Source: Ciborinia camelliae | Taxonomy: Eukaryota > Ascomycota > Leotiomycetes > Helotiales > Sclerotiniaceae | Assembly (NCBI GenBank): GCA_025890175.1 | Contig: JANPYM010000019.1 | Location: forward strand, 124,001 to 188,000 | Reading direction: 5' to 3' | Length of the DNA: 64,000 bases | Part shown: positions 45,733 to 56,109 of the stretch, one piece after another | Position numbering within the stretch: the stretch's first letter is position 1 | Layout of the letters: the number at the start of each line of letters is the position of its first letter | Position numbers and translations under genes: made by a program | Notes under the pieces: generated by a model | Told to the model about the DNA's origin: nothing | Databases searched by the model: none | What the model saw: the letters and a program-made list of their open reading frames with translations, nothing else

Positions 45733-45788
45733 CTCTACAAAGATTTTGTTTAATTGATCAATTAAACATAATAAAATTTCGTTGTAGG
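45733..45788. other. Extended palindrome around GTTTAATTGATCAATTAAAC
   Basis: A perfect 20-bp palindrome (45748-45767) inside a longer imperfect inverted repeat that ends CTACAA..TTGTAG. Confidence 0.75.
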
Positions 45789-45998
45789 GCTAAGTAAACA
45801 TTAGACTAATCTTAAGCATCATTTCAAGCACTCTCCGGAGTCCTTACCCTCACCTAAGCGACTTCCGTGCGTGTACAACCTGACCTGTAAAAGCTTTTAT
45901 TTACACTATAGTTATTGAAAAAGGAAAGAGAGAGAAAAAGCTTCTAGTTTGAGTGGAAGGGATGTGGATTGAAGATCTAATCTACGCTTGCTTCAAAG

Positions 45999-46072
45999 TC
46001 ACTAGTTACACGCTGCTTTAGCAGCCACGTGACCCAACTTAAAGCACCCCCGTTACTGAGTTGAAACTGAGA
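45999..46072 (-). mobile_element. LTR-like repeat, family C copy 4
   Basis: Minus strand reads CAGTAACGGGGGTGCTTTAA, GGTCACGTGGCTGCTAAAGC, AGCGTGTAACTAGTG, very close to 17426-17510. It carries no ORF. Confidence 0.6.
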
Positions 46073-46260
46073 GAATTTTTGTATGGGAAAATATTCTTCT
46101 AGTTTCCTTAAAATGTTTACATAAGCCAAACGAGAATCGGTCTTGTCATCGTTATATTAATTAAGTCATTAATCATTGTTTATCATTACCGTCCTATTTG
46201 ATAGCGCAAGTCAGGGAACTAACCAAATGGTTGAGATAGCTCTCCGCTATTCCTCGTCTG

Positions 46261-46594
46261 CTATGGAGGATGTGTCGCTCTGGCCGAGAATTCTTCACAA
46301 GGAACTAGTGTTACATTCACTATAGTTATGTACGGTTTTTGGATCAAAGAGCCACTTGACATCGCAGCAAATGCAATTGTGTAATTATCTAAGACGGCTC
46401 CTCTAAGAGCCAGATCTGAACCCGCAGCGGAACGAGCTTTTGGCATGCCTGGATGCCTCTCATTATAGATCTCATCTGGCTTAGCATAAAGTATGCCTCT
46501 TTTGAAGTCGAGCGGTGGGTTAGCGGCGTCGATTTCTAACCTCTTGTTCTCCTCCTCGATCTGATCGATGAGGCAACCAAACTTCTCCGATCTG
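46261..46594 (-). CDS. Unidentified open frame, ~105 codons, no clear start
   Basis: Minus strand is open from about 46594 to a stop at 46261: SEKFGCLIDQIEEENKRLEI.., GMPKARSAAGSDLALRGAVL, FAAMSSGSLIQKPYITIVNV. An adjoining minus ORF (46520-46876) is in another frame and may be the upstream exon; no intron of normal size joins them. No family recognised. Likely a gene remnant. Confidence 0.3.
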
Positions 46595-47497
46595 CAATAC
46601 AGTTACCGGGTATACCAATTCCGCCCTCCCAATTTTGTATTTTTGTGTTGTGGAAGCAGAAACTTTCTGCTTTTGGGTTTGGGACTCGATGACATAAAGT
46701 GCAGGTTTGTGTTGAACTTCAAGGCAGAATCTGAGGAGGTATTCTGAGCTTCTGAGATGGCGAGGATTCAGTCGTGCTAGCGACGACGTGGTCATGGAGG
46801 TTCGCGTTGCAATTTGAATGGGTGAAGAATGATCTATCTGTATAGACAATTGTTGGGAGCTTTGATGATTCCACAAGGTGTCTAACTTTCAAGATGATCT
46901 AGCACAAGCCCGCGATCTCTAGCTTGGCGGGCTAATAGTTTTTGGCGGGCTAATAGTTTGCTTCTGCAGGTGTGATAAGCCGTGATAGAAATATGATTGG
47001 CATAACTGATTTCTGACTAGGAGGCTCGACATCGGAATACTTCAGCCTCGTTATTGGGGTCAAAATAACCTAGATCTTGCGGGCGAAAGCGTGAAGTTCC
47101 TCCTCTCCCAGCAAGATGTTGTGCCTGGGTCTGAATGATCTGCAGCAATTGTTGAAATTGTTCTGCAGTGAAAGATGCATCGGCTTTGCTGTTTGGAGTA
47201 GAGGTAGGGCTATGACTATAGTTTGGGCAGATTCGACAGTTCGATTGTAATTGTTGTACTAGCCTGCGGGTATGATTGATGACAAGGCGGGTTTGAAGTT
47301 AGCAGATGTAGTATTTGTGGAGGAGGAAGGTGCTTTTTGAATGTTACCAAACCCAAATGATTGCATCTCTTTAGTCGACTGAAAGCTTCTTTTGAGTATT
47401 AAAATGTTCGATAAGAAAGCGATCAAGCAAAAGTACTTTGAAAGAGGCTTCCCGAAAGAGTTTATCAGTAAGCTTGTGAATCCGTGGAGAACTTGTT

Positions 47498-47572
47498 GCT
47501 CATGACAGCATGACAGCATGACAGCATGACAGCATGACAGCATGACAGCATGACAGCATGACAGCATGACAG
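47498..47572. repeat. 8-bp microsatellite (CATGACAG)n
   Basis: Nine perfect copies of CATGACAG. Three units equal eight codons, so a repeating octapeptide is read on the minus strand; this is a by-product, not evidence of a protein. Confidence 0.9.
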
Positions 47573-47688
47573 CTTGCTGAAATAGATATAGAGAAATGGA
47601 AAAAAGTCGTGAACGAGATGAGATGTATTGTAAAAGTGGTTTTTTTGTGTTTTTGATGAAAAAGAAAGAGGAGATTCCGTATTTAGGA

Positions 47689-47745
47689 ATATCAACGCAA
47701 GAAACAGTATTGATAAGTTATCAATACTATTTCTTACGTTGATAT
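47689..47745. other. Near-perfect 57-bp hairpin (28-bp arms)
   Basis: Arms ATATCAACGCAAGAAACAGT.. and its complement differ at two positions, both C/T, with a single-base loop. On the strand where they pair as G:U, an RNA would form an unbroken stem. It may be a foldback element remnant or a small-RNA precursor. Confidence 0.8.
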
Positions 47746-48678
47746 CTTTTTGTGGATCCAATCAACCCTTGCAATGTTTATGAAAATTATGAAAAAAGCA
47801 ACAGTGCGTAACGCTAAAGCTACCTAGGTAGGCAAAAGCTAGACGAGATTTAATTAAGTTAAACTGGATTTTGATTAGATCTTGATTATGAATCAATTTT
47901 CAAAGGCTCTGAATGGTCAGGAAATCCCCGCAAATCCATTTTAGGCATGGCTAGAAATAAAACTCTACCCAAGAAATTTTGCTAAAGACCTCTAATGGTA
48001 GAAAAAAGGATTGGGTTTTTTTAGATAGGCAGGTGGGAAATAGAAACAAAATTGCCTGATGCCGGTGCCGGTGACGGAGCTGGTGGAGTGGTGGTTTTGT
48101 ATGGTGACCGGCGGCTACCATATTAGAGGGATTTAGCAAAATTTCTTAGGTTTTCTAAGCTAGCTAACTCTAGTGGCCCCTAAATAGGTATAGCTTTCAG
48201 AAGTTTAAATGTAAAAGGATGTAAAAGGATGTAACAGGTACGTATTTGTCATCGTTATCGATAACTTCAAGAGTTTGTACCATACCATATCCTCGATATC
48301 CTCCCTCAACTCCCTCTTCACTTTCATAACCAATATCGAATTAAAGTATATCTTCAAATTTGCAAGATTGATACAATCTATCAATTTATCTATCAGTTGA
48401 AATGAGGCTGTTGCTACTGTCGTACTCGTGGAGGCCGATTATTTGAACAAGAAATACCCGAAAATGGAAAAGGAAGGAGCTATTATGTTATCACATGAAC
48501 GCACCACTACTTCTTTGAATACTTTTCAACTTATCCTCCTTTATTTCAATTTATCTTCTTCCTTTTTCTTTTCTATCCATCTGATTGTTACGTATATACA
48601 GCGAGAGTGAGCCCAAAATTGAGCATAACGAACACAAATGCAACCGCAACTTCAACTTCAACTTCAACTTCAACTGCG

Positions 48679-50867
48679 ATGATGACCTCCACCTCAAGCT
48701 TGAATTCGGATTTGAACAGTCTTTCCGAACGACAACGAAAACAACAACACCCATCAATTCCGAGGCACTTCGAACAGGAACATGATTACGAACAGGATCG
48801 TAACAATCTCGAGAGGGAAAAAGAGAACAGAGACGATGCTCATCTCAAAAAGGTTGTCGAGTCTTTTGAAGATTCACTCGCCCAATCTTCAATAATATCA
48901 GATCGAGTTATTCGTCAATGGGATCAAGCGTACAAATTCTTCGACATCGAAATTCTTCCACGCTCCAAACCACCTTACCATACTTTTCAGTTATACCTTG
49001 TTCACAAACTTCAATTGCCACTTAACACTATCCGCGATGCCATGTATATTCTCCATCAGCAAGACTTCGACAATCGCAGAGAAACAGTGAGAGTCTTGGT
49101 TGATACTTTGGTGGATACATTCGATTTGAAGGGGTGGTGGCAACTTTACTTTTGGCTTGGATCCAATATTATTGCATCGGCCAAGGCACTTCAATCAATT
49201 CAAGCCATTGTGAAGAAGAGAAACAAGAAGAAGAAGAAGAAGGAAAGGTTCGGAATCGAAGGAATGCATATTATCTTGGCGGAAGCTAGGAAAAATAGAA
49301 AGCGAGGGAGAGGTATTTCACAGGATAAGAATCATTTTATATTGATAGATGTGAAGAAAGCTATTAATCTTATGAAGAAGACATCTACTACGATCGAGCA
49401 AGTCGCGGAACCTCAACAGATAGATGGAATCGGTTTTGTGCCATCTGACGATGATATTGATGGAGTCCAGGAGAGGGGAGGGGAAGAGGAGGGAGGAGGA
49501 GAAGAGGAGTTAGAAGGGGAGAGGGGAGGGGAAGAGGAGGGAGGAGGAGAAGAGGAGTTAGAAGGGGAAAGGGGAGGGGAAGAGGAAGAGGAAGAGGAAG
49601 AGGAGAGGGAAGGGGAAGAGGAGGGGGGATGGGAAGAGGAAGAGGAAGAGGAGGGGGAGGAGGAGGAGGAGGAAGAGGAAGAGGAAGAGGAGAGGGAAGG
49701 GGAAGAGGAGGATGAGGTGAGTAAAGATTGGGAGGGAAAGGAAGCCGGTATGGTCAACATTGGTGGTTATGAGCAGGATAAGGAAGATTATGATGACTCT
49801 TCACTAACAAGACGAGGCAATTTCTCATTATCTCAATCGGGGTTAACCTTAACTGACTATAAATAGATGATGATGTTTCTTCACCAGAGTTCCCTCGATG
49901 CCATAACGTATCCCTCCCCAATTTCGATTCCTCACCCGACTCATTCCAGAATCAAACATACAAGAACTTCATCGAAACAACATCCAAACAACCTCACCAA
50001 CATCACAAACCCATTCAGGATTCAAATGAATTAAATCATTCACCCAACAACCCAGGTTTCCTTTTCGATAAGTTGAGAGACGGTAAAATAATTTCTGCCA
50101 ATCCGAATACCAGTCTGATACCACCGAAATTATTACAAGGGGAAATTCCGATGTTGTCTGATTCTGATTCTGATTCTGGTTTTGATATTAATACATCTTG
50201 TACTTCTCTACGGAATGATAAGAGTCCTTCTCCACAGGCCAGAAGCCCTCTTCATAATACATATACCCTCCCTCGCAATCAAACCCATCAACAAATTTCT
50301 CAACCACAGTTATTTTTATGTGAAGGAAATACTATCCGAAATATGATTGATAGTATTGAACAAATCAAGCGTACATACAAAGACTTTTGCGACAAAGTAC
50401 GAGCGAAAGAAGTGGATCTGGAACAATCTATTAAATACAATGAGGCGAAGAGATTCAAGTTTAGTGAGACTATTGAGCATACAGAAGAGACAATTAATGG
50501 GTTGAATATAACGATCGAAGGGTTGGCAGAATCGGAAAGAGAGAAAGGGGAGGAGTTGAGGAAATTCAAAAAATGGAGCGACGGATTCCCATTGACTGAC
50601 ATGGAGATGAAGATGGAAATGAATCTTGTTGGGTTGGAAATGAAGTTGAATGATGGGGTGGAGGGAGTTGTCAAGGAGAGGGAAGGTGAAGAGAGAAAGA
50701 TAAGGGAATATGAGGGGATGTTGAAGGTTGCGAAGGAGAATGTAAAAGGAATAGGGGATGAGATTGAGAGGTTTAAATGGGAAATGACGGAAATTGGAAG
50801 AGGTGTAGGGTTGGTGAATGATAGAATAGAGGATTTATATGAGTTGAGCTCAAGTAGACCTAACTAG
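48679..50867 (+). CDS. Unknown protein with Glu/Gly-rich linker and C-terminal coiled coil (two exons)
   Basis: Spliced CDS 48679-49747 joined to 49867-50867, 689 aa. The 119-bp intron (GTATGG donor, CTGAC branch, AATAG acceptor) restores the frame at EGKEA/DDDVSSPEF. The first in-frame ATG is at 48679. Residues ~60-240 form an ordered-looking, partly helical domain with IIRQWDQAYKFFDIEILPRS-like and FDLKGWWQLYFWLGSNIIAS segments, then a Lys-rich patch KKRNKKKKKK that could be a nuclear signal. A Glu/Gly low-complexity tract (49470-49715) follows. The last ~180 residues (from NMIDSIEQIKRTYKDFCDKV) have heptad-like spacing typical of coiled coils. I do not recognise the family; it may be a nuclear or structural scaffold. 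Confidence 0.6.
49470..49715 (+). repeat. GAGGAA/GGAGGG coding microsatellite
   Basis: Purine-only tract with two near-perfect copies of a 66-bp unit (GEEEGGGEEELEGERG), then GAG/GAA runs, all in frame within the 689-aa gene. Confidence 0.85.
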
Positions 50868-51135
50868 TACAGTATTAGACCACTTCTATTTGTTCGACAG
50901 GGGTTTTGCATCAACATCAGGACTTTATTTTTATTAACCTTAGCGACTTTATGGATCCATACGTCCATAAGGTTTAGAACCCCAGCATAAAGTAGCTATA
51001 AGGTAGATTTATATTTTTTTCGACCTTCAAGATAAGCTTGGACCTCCAAGGTCGAAGTCGATTAAAGAAAAAAAGAAAAGCAAAAAAATCTTCAACACTA
51101 GAGCTTGCGAACTTTAAATTAAATATAATATATAT
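50868..51135. other. Downstream non-coding DNA
   Basis: 3' region of the 689-aa gene. Carries TCGACCTTCAAGATAAGCTT and CCTCCAAGGTCGA complementary segments near 51020-51060; no gene. Confidence 0.35.
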
Positions 51136-51323
51136 TGGGGAATCAGGTCACATGGTTTCCGGTCATATGATCAGGGATTACGTGGTAAGTTATACCGTAT
51201 AGGGTATAGGGAAGTAACATATAAGGGCAGCTGGGCTGCCATCAAATAGATACTCCTTAGTCAACTCAATCTACCATAATTCTACCCTAGTACTTCCTTC
51301 CTACCGTATTATTGGTCATCCCA
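51136..51323 (-). mobile_element. 188-bp LTR-like element, family B copy 2
   Basis: Reverse-complement sister of 6459-6646, exactly 188 bp, with TGGGGAATCAGGTCACATGG at one end and TTGGTCATCCCA at the other. It lies only 118 bp from a family A element, as if the two favour the same A+T-rich targets. Confidence 0.65.
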
Positions 51324-51440
51324 TATTATACGTTTAATAATTAAAGTTTTTAAAATTATATTTAATATTATTAAAAAATGATTTCAAAAATTCGAAATTT
51401 TTAAAATCAAACATATTAAACTAGAAAATAGGTATAATAT

Positions 51441-51619
51441 TGTTGCGATACCAGTGAATCTACAGGGCAGATTCACCGGAGCGTGCGGCCGCGTGCGGCC
51501 GATATGCCCGCGCCCCGCGGGCATATAAGCTCGCAGGTCGATCGTAGATCGACCTGCATGCTTTTTATAATATACTATTTTAACCACAACCATTTTGATA
51601 CCACCGAGGTGATTCGACA
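51441..51619 (+). mobile_element. Four-hairpin GC-rich LTR-like element, family A copy 3
   Basis: Starts TGTTGCGATACCAGTG, ends GTGATTCGACA, 179 bp, flanked by a perfect 5-bp duplication AATAT (51436-51440 and 51620-51624). The fourth hairpin is GCAGGTCGATC, loop GTA, GATCGACCTGC: relative to copies 1 and 2 an A:T pair has become G:C on both sides of the stem and the loop is the reverse complement. Confidence 0.9.
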
Positions 51620-51624
51620 AATAT

Positions 51625-52500
51625 AAATAAAATAAATATTATAAAAAATCAAAATTTTAATAAATTAATTATTAAAAATTTTTATTAATAATTTATTCAA
51701 AAAAAACAATTTGATTTTAAAATTTAAAATTTATTTATTAAATATATTTTAATAATAAAAAAAGCCTTTTTTTTATTATTTATAAAAAAAAAATATTTAA
51801 TAATAATAATTTTTTATTTTAAATAAATATAGAAATTATAAAATTATTAAATTTATAATAAAATATTTTAATTATAATATATATTTTATATTTTTATTAT
51901 TATATATATTATATATATTATAATTATTAAATTTATTAATATTTTTATTTTTTAAAAATATATATTATAATATATTTAATAAATTAAACTTTTTAAATAA
52001 TTTTATATTAATTAAAAAATGTAACTTTTTTTTTTGCTATTATAATGTTTGATTGGAAAAATTAATAATTTATAATATCAAATAGGGATAGTATGTTTTT
52101 AGGTTATAGTTCAAAAATATAACTAAACTTATTATAAATTGATTATTGCTTAAAAATAATAATTAAAAAATTAAAATATTCAATTTAGTTTTAAATAAAT
52201 TTAAAGTCGAAATGAAAAGTTTTTATATTAATTGGAATATTAAAATTGAAAAATATAATATTCGAGATATTTACCGTTACTATTATCATATTTTAGAACC
52301 AAAATATTATAAAACTAAAAATAAAATCAATCTTAAATAGTATATGATAAACCTCGATTATTATATTGTGATATTTGGAGTATCAAAGTTAAAAAACATG
52401 ATATTCGAGGTATTTGCCGTTTATTTAAATATATATATTTAAAAACAAAAATTCAAATCTTATTTTTTGATTTTATTTTATAATAAAAATAAAAAAACTT
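51625..52500. other. A+T-only block without genes
   Basis: Stops in every frame; two similar segments GTGATATTTGGAGTATC.. and TTGGAATATTAAAATTGA.. near 52230-52420 suggest a decayed inner duplication (ATATTCGAGRTATTTRCCGT occurs twice). Confidence 0.5.
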
Positions 52501-53480
52501 AAACGAGTGACAGATGCTTTAGAGATGCAGCAAGCAGCTGAGAAAGAGAACTGGAATGAGGATGACCACAAAGAGAACAGAAGAAAAATGGAAGTGGAAG
52601 TAACCACTGGTTTAAACAACTTACGTGAATACTCGTATCTTCTCGCAGTGCGGCGATTTCCTTTCTATGATCCCTCCTCGAGAGTGTCTAGTCGCCAATT
52701 TCATCCTTCCAAGTAATTGCGTTTCATATCTTTCACATGCCAGATAACTCCAACTTCTTCAATTTTTAAGTGACAGACAGTGCCCAATTGGATTAGGCAC
52801 GGATTTGTCGGGTAGGAGAGAGGGATATCAGGCATTCTATTTAGATGCTGTGGGTCTCGTGAATGCGTAAAATGAGCGGTAAAACTCCTATGTCGAAGAA
52901 TAATATATACCACCCACTCTTCCAACACCGCCCTTATCTCCACCACCAGAAATAGATGGCGAGAACATCCATTTATCTCTCTCATTTCCATTCCCATTCC
53001 CATTCCCCTTCCCCTCCGTCCTGTCTAAACTGGAGGAGTTTTCGTTGGTAGTGCAGGAAGTTTTAATTTGGACAAATACCCCGTTTGAAGTAATAGCAAA
53101 GGCAACACGAAGGGTTTATTGGGGAAATTTACAAGAGACAAACTCTATTGGATTTAAATTCTCGATGGCGGAGACAATATTTGGCCGAATGACCAATCCA
53201 AGGGTTTCTTCCTCCTCATGAATTGGGCGGAACAGCGGTGGAAGTGAGACAGTCAAGTCAATACCGGTAATGGTAAGGTTGTGAAAACTCCTCGGCTATT
53301 ACATTTTCCCACCAGGCTGGGAGCCTAAGTCTGACTCGATAAGAGAGTGGTCCCAAGTTCTGCTTATGAAGGACAACCGGGTCACATCAAATGTTAACAT
53401 GTTGGGTGGATGAGGTGATGCCGAATTCTTCACTACTGAATTTTCCTGGTGAATTGGAAGATCTAATGCAGGAGAAAGGA
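52501..53480. other. Mosaic region, unidentified open segments
   Basis: Includes an ORF 52507-52716 (polar, helical), and a plus-strand segment LEEFSLVVQEVLIWTNTPFE then ATRRVYWGNLQETNSIGFKF (about 53035-53215), protein-like but unnamed. Confidence 0.35.
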
Positions 53481-53594
53481 TCGGAGCCCCATGCAGGAAA
53501 GTTCCTGGGCAAATGGGCTAGGCAAGCTGGGTTTGAAGAGGAAAAGGTGGTGGAGAGCTATAGTTATTTGATGCAGCCAAGTTGGAAAAACGTG
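53481..53594 (+). pseudogene. Fragment of SAM-dependent methyltransferase C-terminus
   Basis: Reads SEPHAGKFLGKWARQAGFEE then EKVVESYSYLMQPSW. Fungal UbiE-like methyltransferases have [DN]P.AG..L..WA..AGF....[VI]..S...... in this place. The SAM-binding glycine motif is absent. The identification rests on about 30 residues. Confidence 0.4.
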
Positions 53595-55751
53595 TAGGTA
53601 GGTACTGTACGTAGGGAAGAATTGAGAATTGAGAATTGAGAATTGATTGATAAATAAAGAACCAAGTTAACACAAGCAGGAGTAGAGAACGTAGAAAGAA
53701 CGAAGACACGAACTTAACTTTGTGAATATTGTAAATGAATTTACTAATCTTTTGTACGTGAACTAAAGCAAAAGTCCTAGAACTAGAACTACTAGTTGCA
53801 GACTACGTACGTCTAGCCTCCCCAACCAGTCTCATTTCGAGTCTCCAAAATTATCGTATTAATGAAAATCTAGATCTTAGTTCTAGAAGAAGATATAGAA
53901 GATCTAAACCTTATATAGACTTCGATTCGAGTCGCTATACTAAACTCCCAACATGGCGAATAATTAACACCGAAAGGGAAAAGTCCCGCAAGATTATCAG
54001 CCGGTTTAAGAATCTCCTCCAAGAATATATCCATATATACCTCATCCTTGCAAATCGCGGGCCAGATGCTCGTCTGGTTCCTCTCCAAGTTCTCCTCCTG
54101 CTTCTTTGTCCATGATGTTGAAAAAAGATCGTTCTCCATAGGCTCGTTCTAGTTTCTATCTCTGGCTCTGAGCCAAATGCCCACACCTTCTGGCGAAAGT
54201 CCCAATCCAACATCGCACAATTTATTCAAAGTCGATTCCTGATGGATGGGATGTTGATGCGACGAATGCATTTGAATGGATTCGAGACGCTCATTCAGTA
54301 CTTTCAATGGTGTATCTGCTGATCGAAAGAAGGTTTCTCAAAAACTTCAATCGACACCGCGTCGGCATTTTCATCATTAACATTGGGATCATCGAAAGCA
54401 GAGCTTTTGCCAGGAAGTACCGTAGGCCTGCTAGGCTCAAATTCATCCACGGAGCATATTTTTGAGAAATTGTCCTTGGATTCTTGATGTAGGGCCAGCG
54501 GGATGACTGTGGTGAAGGATATGGGAATAGTTGCCCCTTTCGGGCTTGGAGGGAGAGACGGGCTAAGCTTGAGAAGTCTCGAATCCTCGAGGAAAAATCG
54601 TAGGAGGGAAGAGGGGGTAGGAGGGAGTTTTATAAGTTAGATAGATAGATAGTTAGCTGGCTGACTGGCTGTTCGTCCGAGTCCAGTTGGTACTTCATCA
54701 ATGGTTGTTGTCCACTTCGTTGAGATTCCATACATATTCAGCTTCGAAGGATCCTTTGCTATTCGCTCATGCCGAATGACCTGTGGGCTATCGCTCTGCT
54801 CCTCTTATATAGGCTTTTAGCACGAGATTGTGCCTCTCCAATACAGATTCACAGCTGCAGTTAGAAAATCAGTTATGGAATGTATCTATTCCCTGAAGAG
54901 AAGTTCTGGAGTTGCCGCGTGCAGAGGTAGACGATGGACTCATGGTGTCTTCAGGTTCCCGCTTGATTGCGTCATTGAAATGCATCATGGAAGGCGAGTA
55001 TAATCTGGGTAGAGTTCGTTTTCTTTGATATGCTGTTGGCTTGGAGAAGCCGATTGCTGGGCGAGTGATGTGGAATTAGATGAGGCCGCAGACGCATGTT
55101 GCAGGGAGGATGTCGACTTTAGAGCTGGCGACTTGTTCTTGCTGTTGCGCGGGAGCTGAGATTGAGCATTTCCAATTGTTCGGCGGCCCTTGGAAAGCCG
55201 ACTATTAAACCCTACTTTATAAGAGCAAACCTATTAGATGCCTTCGATTCGAGATAGAATCATCAATAAGATATGCTCGATAACCCAAAGTCAGATCAAC
55301 ATGTAATCGGATACTGTTAGGAAGGAAGCATACTTACTTATTATAGGTAAGTGATTCGTGCTGTCAAAATCTGTTAGTAACTTAAAACACTTTGATTATC
55401 AGAAACCAAGGACTGCACAACGGAGAAGGAAACGGCGATTGGAGGGGAGATGCCGATGGAGTAGCAAAGAGGAGGATAGCCGAAGAGAGAAGCGATCCTT
55501 ACGATCTGGCCTATCAGATTCAGACGAATCTCGGGAGTTATTACGCCGACGTTCGTTCGAGGGTTTGAGATGATTGTGGAGACATTTTTTTGGAGAACGT
55601 TAGGATTAGGCTTGATGGAATATCGAGCCACATCGATGGAGAGTCTGGTTTTTTAAGTTTCGTTTGTAGAGTTGGGTTGTAAGCGCTTTTGCATTGCGGC
55701 TCCTTCGTACATACTTTTGCGATTCTGGCCCTGACCAATCCTCTAATTAGG
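53595..55751. other. Mosaic region with minus-strand gene remnants
   Basis: Open minus-strand pieces without starts: DNFSKICSVDEFEPSRPTVL (54300-54600), NAQSQLPRNSKNKSPALKST then SASPSQQHIKENELYPDYTR (about 54990-55190, Ser/Gln-rich as in transcription-factor linkers), and WPAICKDEVYMDIFLEEILK (about 54030). None is a full gene. ATTGAGAATTG repeats occur at 53618-53643. Confidence 0.35.
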
Positions 55752-55757
55752 TACACT

Positions 55758-55829
55758 TTGAAGATCTGTGCCATGATCTCAAAGAATGCTGGTGGTATTG
55801 GTCTCAACATTCACAGAATCCGTGCTACT
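55758..55829 (+). pseudogene. Fragment of ribonucleotide reductase large subunit
   Basis: Reads LKICAMISKNAGGIGLNIHR then IRAT. C..[IT]SK.AGGIG..[IV]H.IRA[TS] is the substrate-site loop of class I RNR large subunits, including the Cys that forms the redox pair. The expected GSYI.GTNG does not follow; the ORF continues with unrelated EELLKFYNLYEPCF. Confidence 0.75.
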
Positions 55830-55974
55830 GAAGAATTATTGAAGTTCTATAACTTATATGAGCCGTGTTTTATTAGAGGATCGACATATTTTCCGGGTGA
55901 GAAAGATTCGGAAGTGAAATGGAAGGGAGAGAATTGGGAGACCAGGAATTGGATATTAGATGTTGTCTCGTACC

Positions 55975-56109
55975 TTCAAGCTTCTTGCTGCTCGACAATC
56001 GGGTATCAAGATTAAAGGAATCCTGCTCTGTAATCCACATAATCCCCTCGGAAGATGTTATGCTCCAGAAGTCTTGGAAGCATATCTATCTCTATGTTCA
56101 AAGTATAAC
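55975..56109 (+). pseudogene. Fragment of ACC-synthase-like aminotransferase
   Basis: Reads FKLLAARQSGIKIKGILLCN, then PHNPLGRCYAPEVLEAYLSL and CSKYN. The NPHNPLGR motif binds PLP and cofactor phosphate-side water network in fold-type I aminotransferases; GRCY.PEVL.AY..LC.KYN is typical of fungal ACS-like enzymes. The lysine and the SDEIY motif are missing. It lies 145 bp after the RNR fragment on the same strand. Confidence 0.7.

Larger units (their letters stand above)
46877..48678. other. Mostly non-coding stretch
   Basis: No gene supported. Contains the octamer array and the long hairpin listed separately, and the likely promoter of the gene starting at 48679, which carries a TTCAAC microsatellite at 48648-48674. 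Confidence 0.4.

Noticed and set aside
47498..47572. CRISPR-like or satellite array
   Set aside because: The unit is only 8 bp with no spacers; it is a plain microsatellite in a eukaryotic genome.
47259..47761. Minus ORFs with MLSCCHAV octapeptide repeats
   Set aside because: Produced by the 8-bp CATGACAG microsatellite, which is open in three frames at once.
49413..49760. 115-aa minus ORF rich in Ser and Pro
   Set aside because: Antisense of the GAG/GAA microsatellite; no sequence outside the repeat supports coding.
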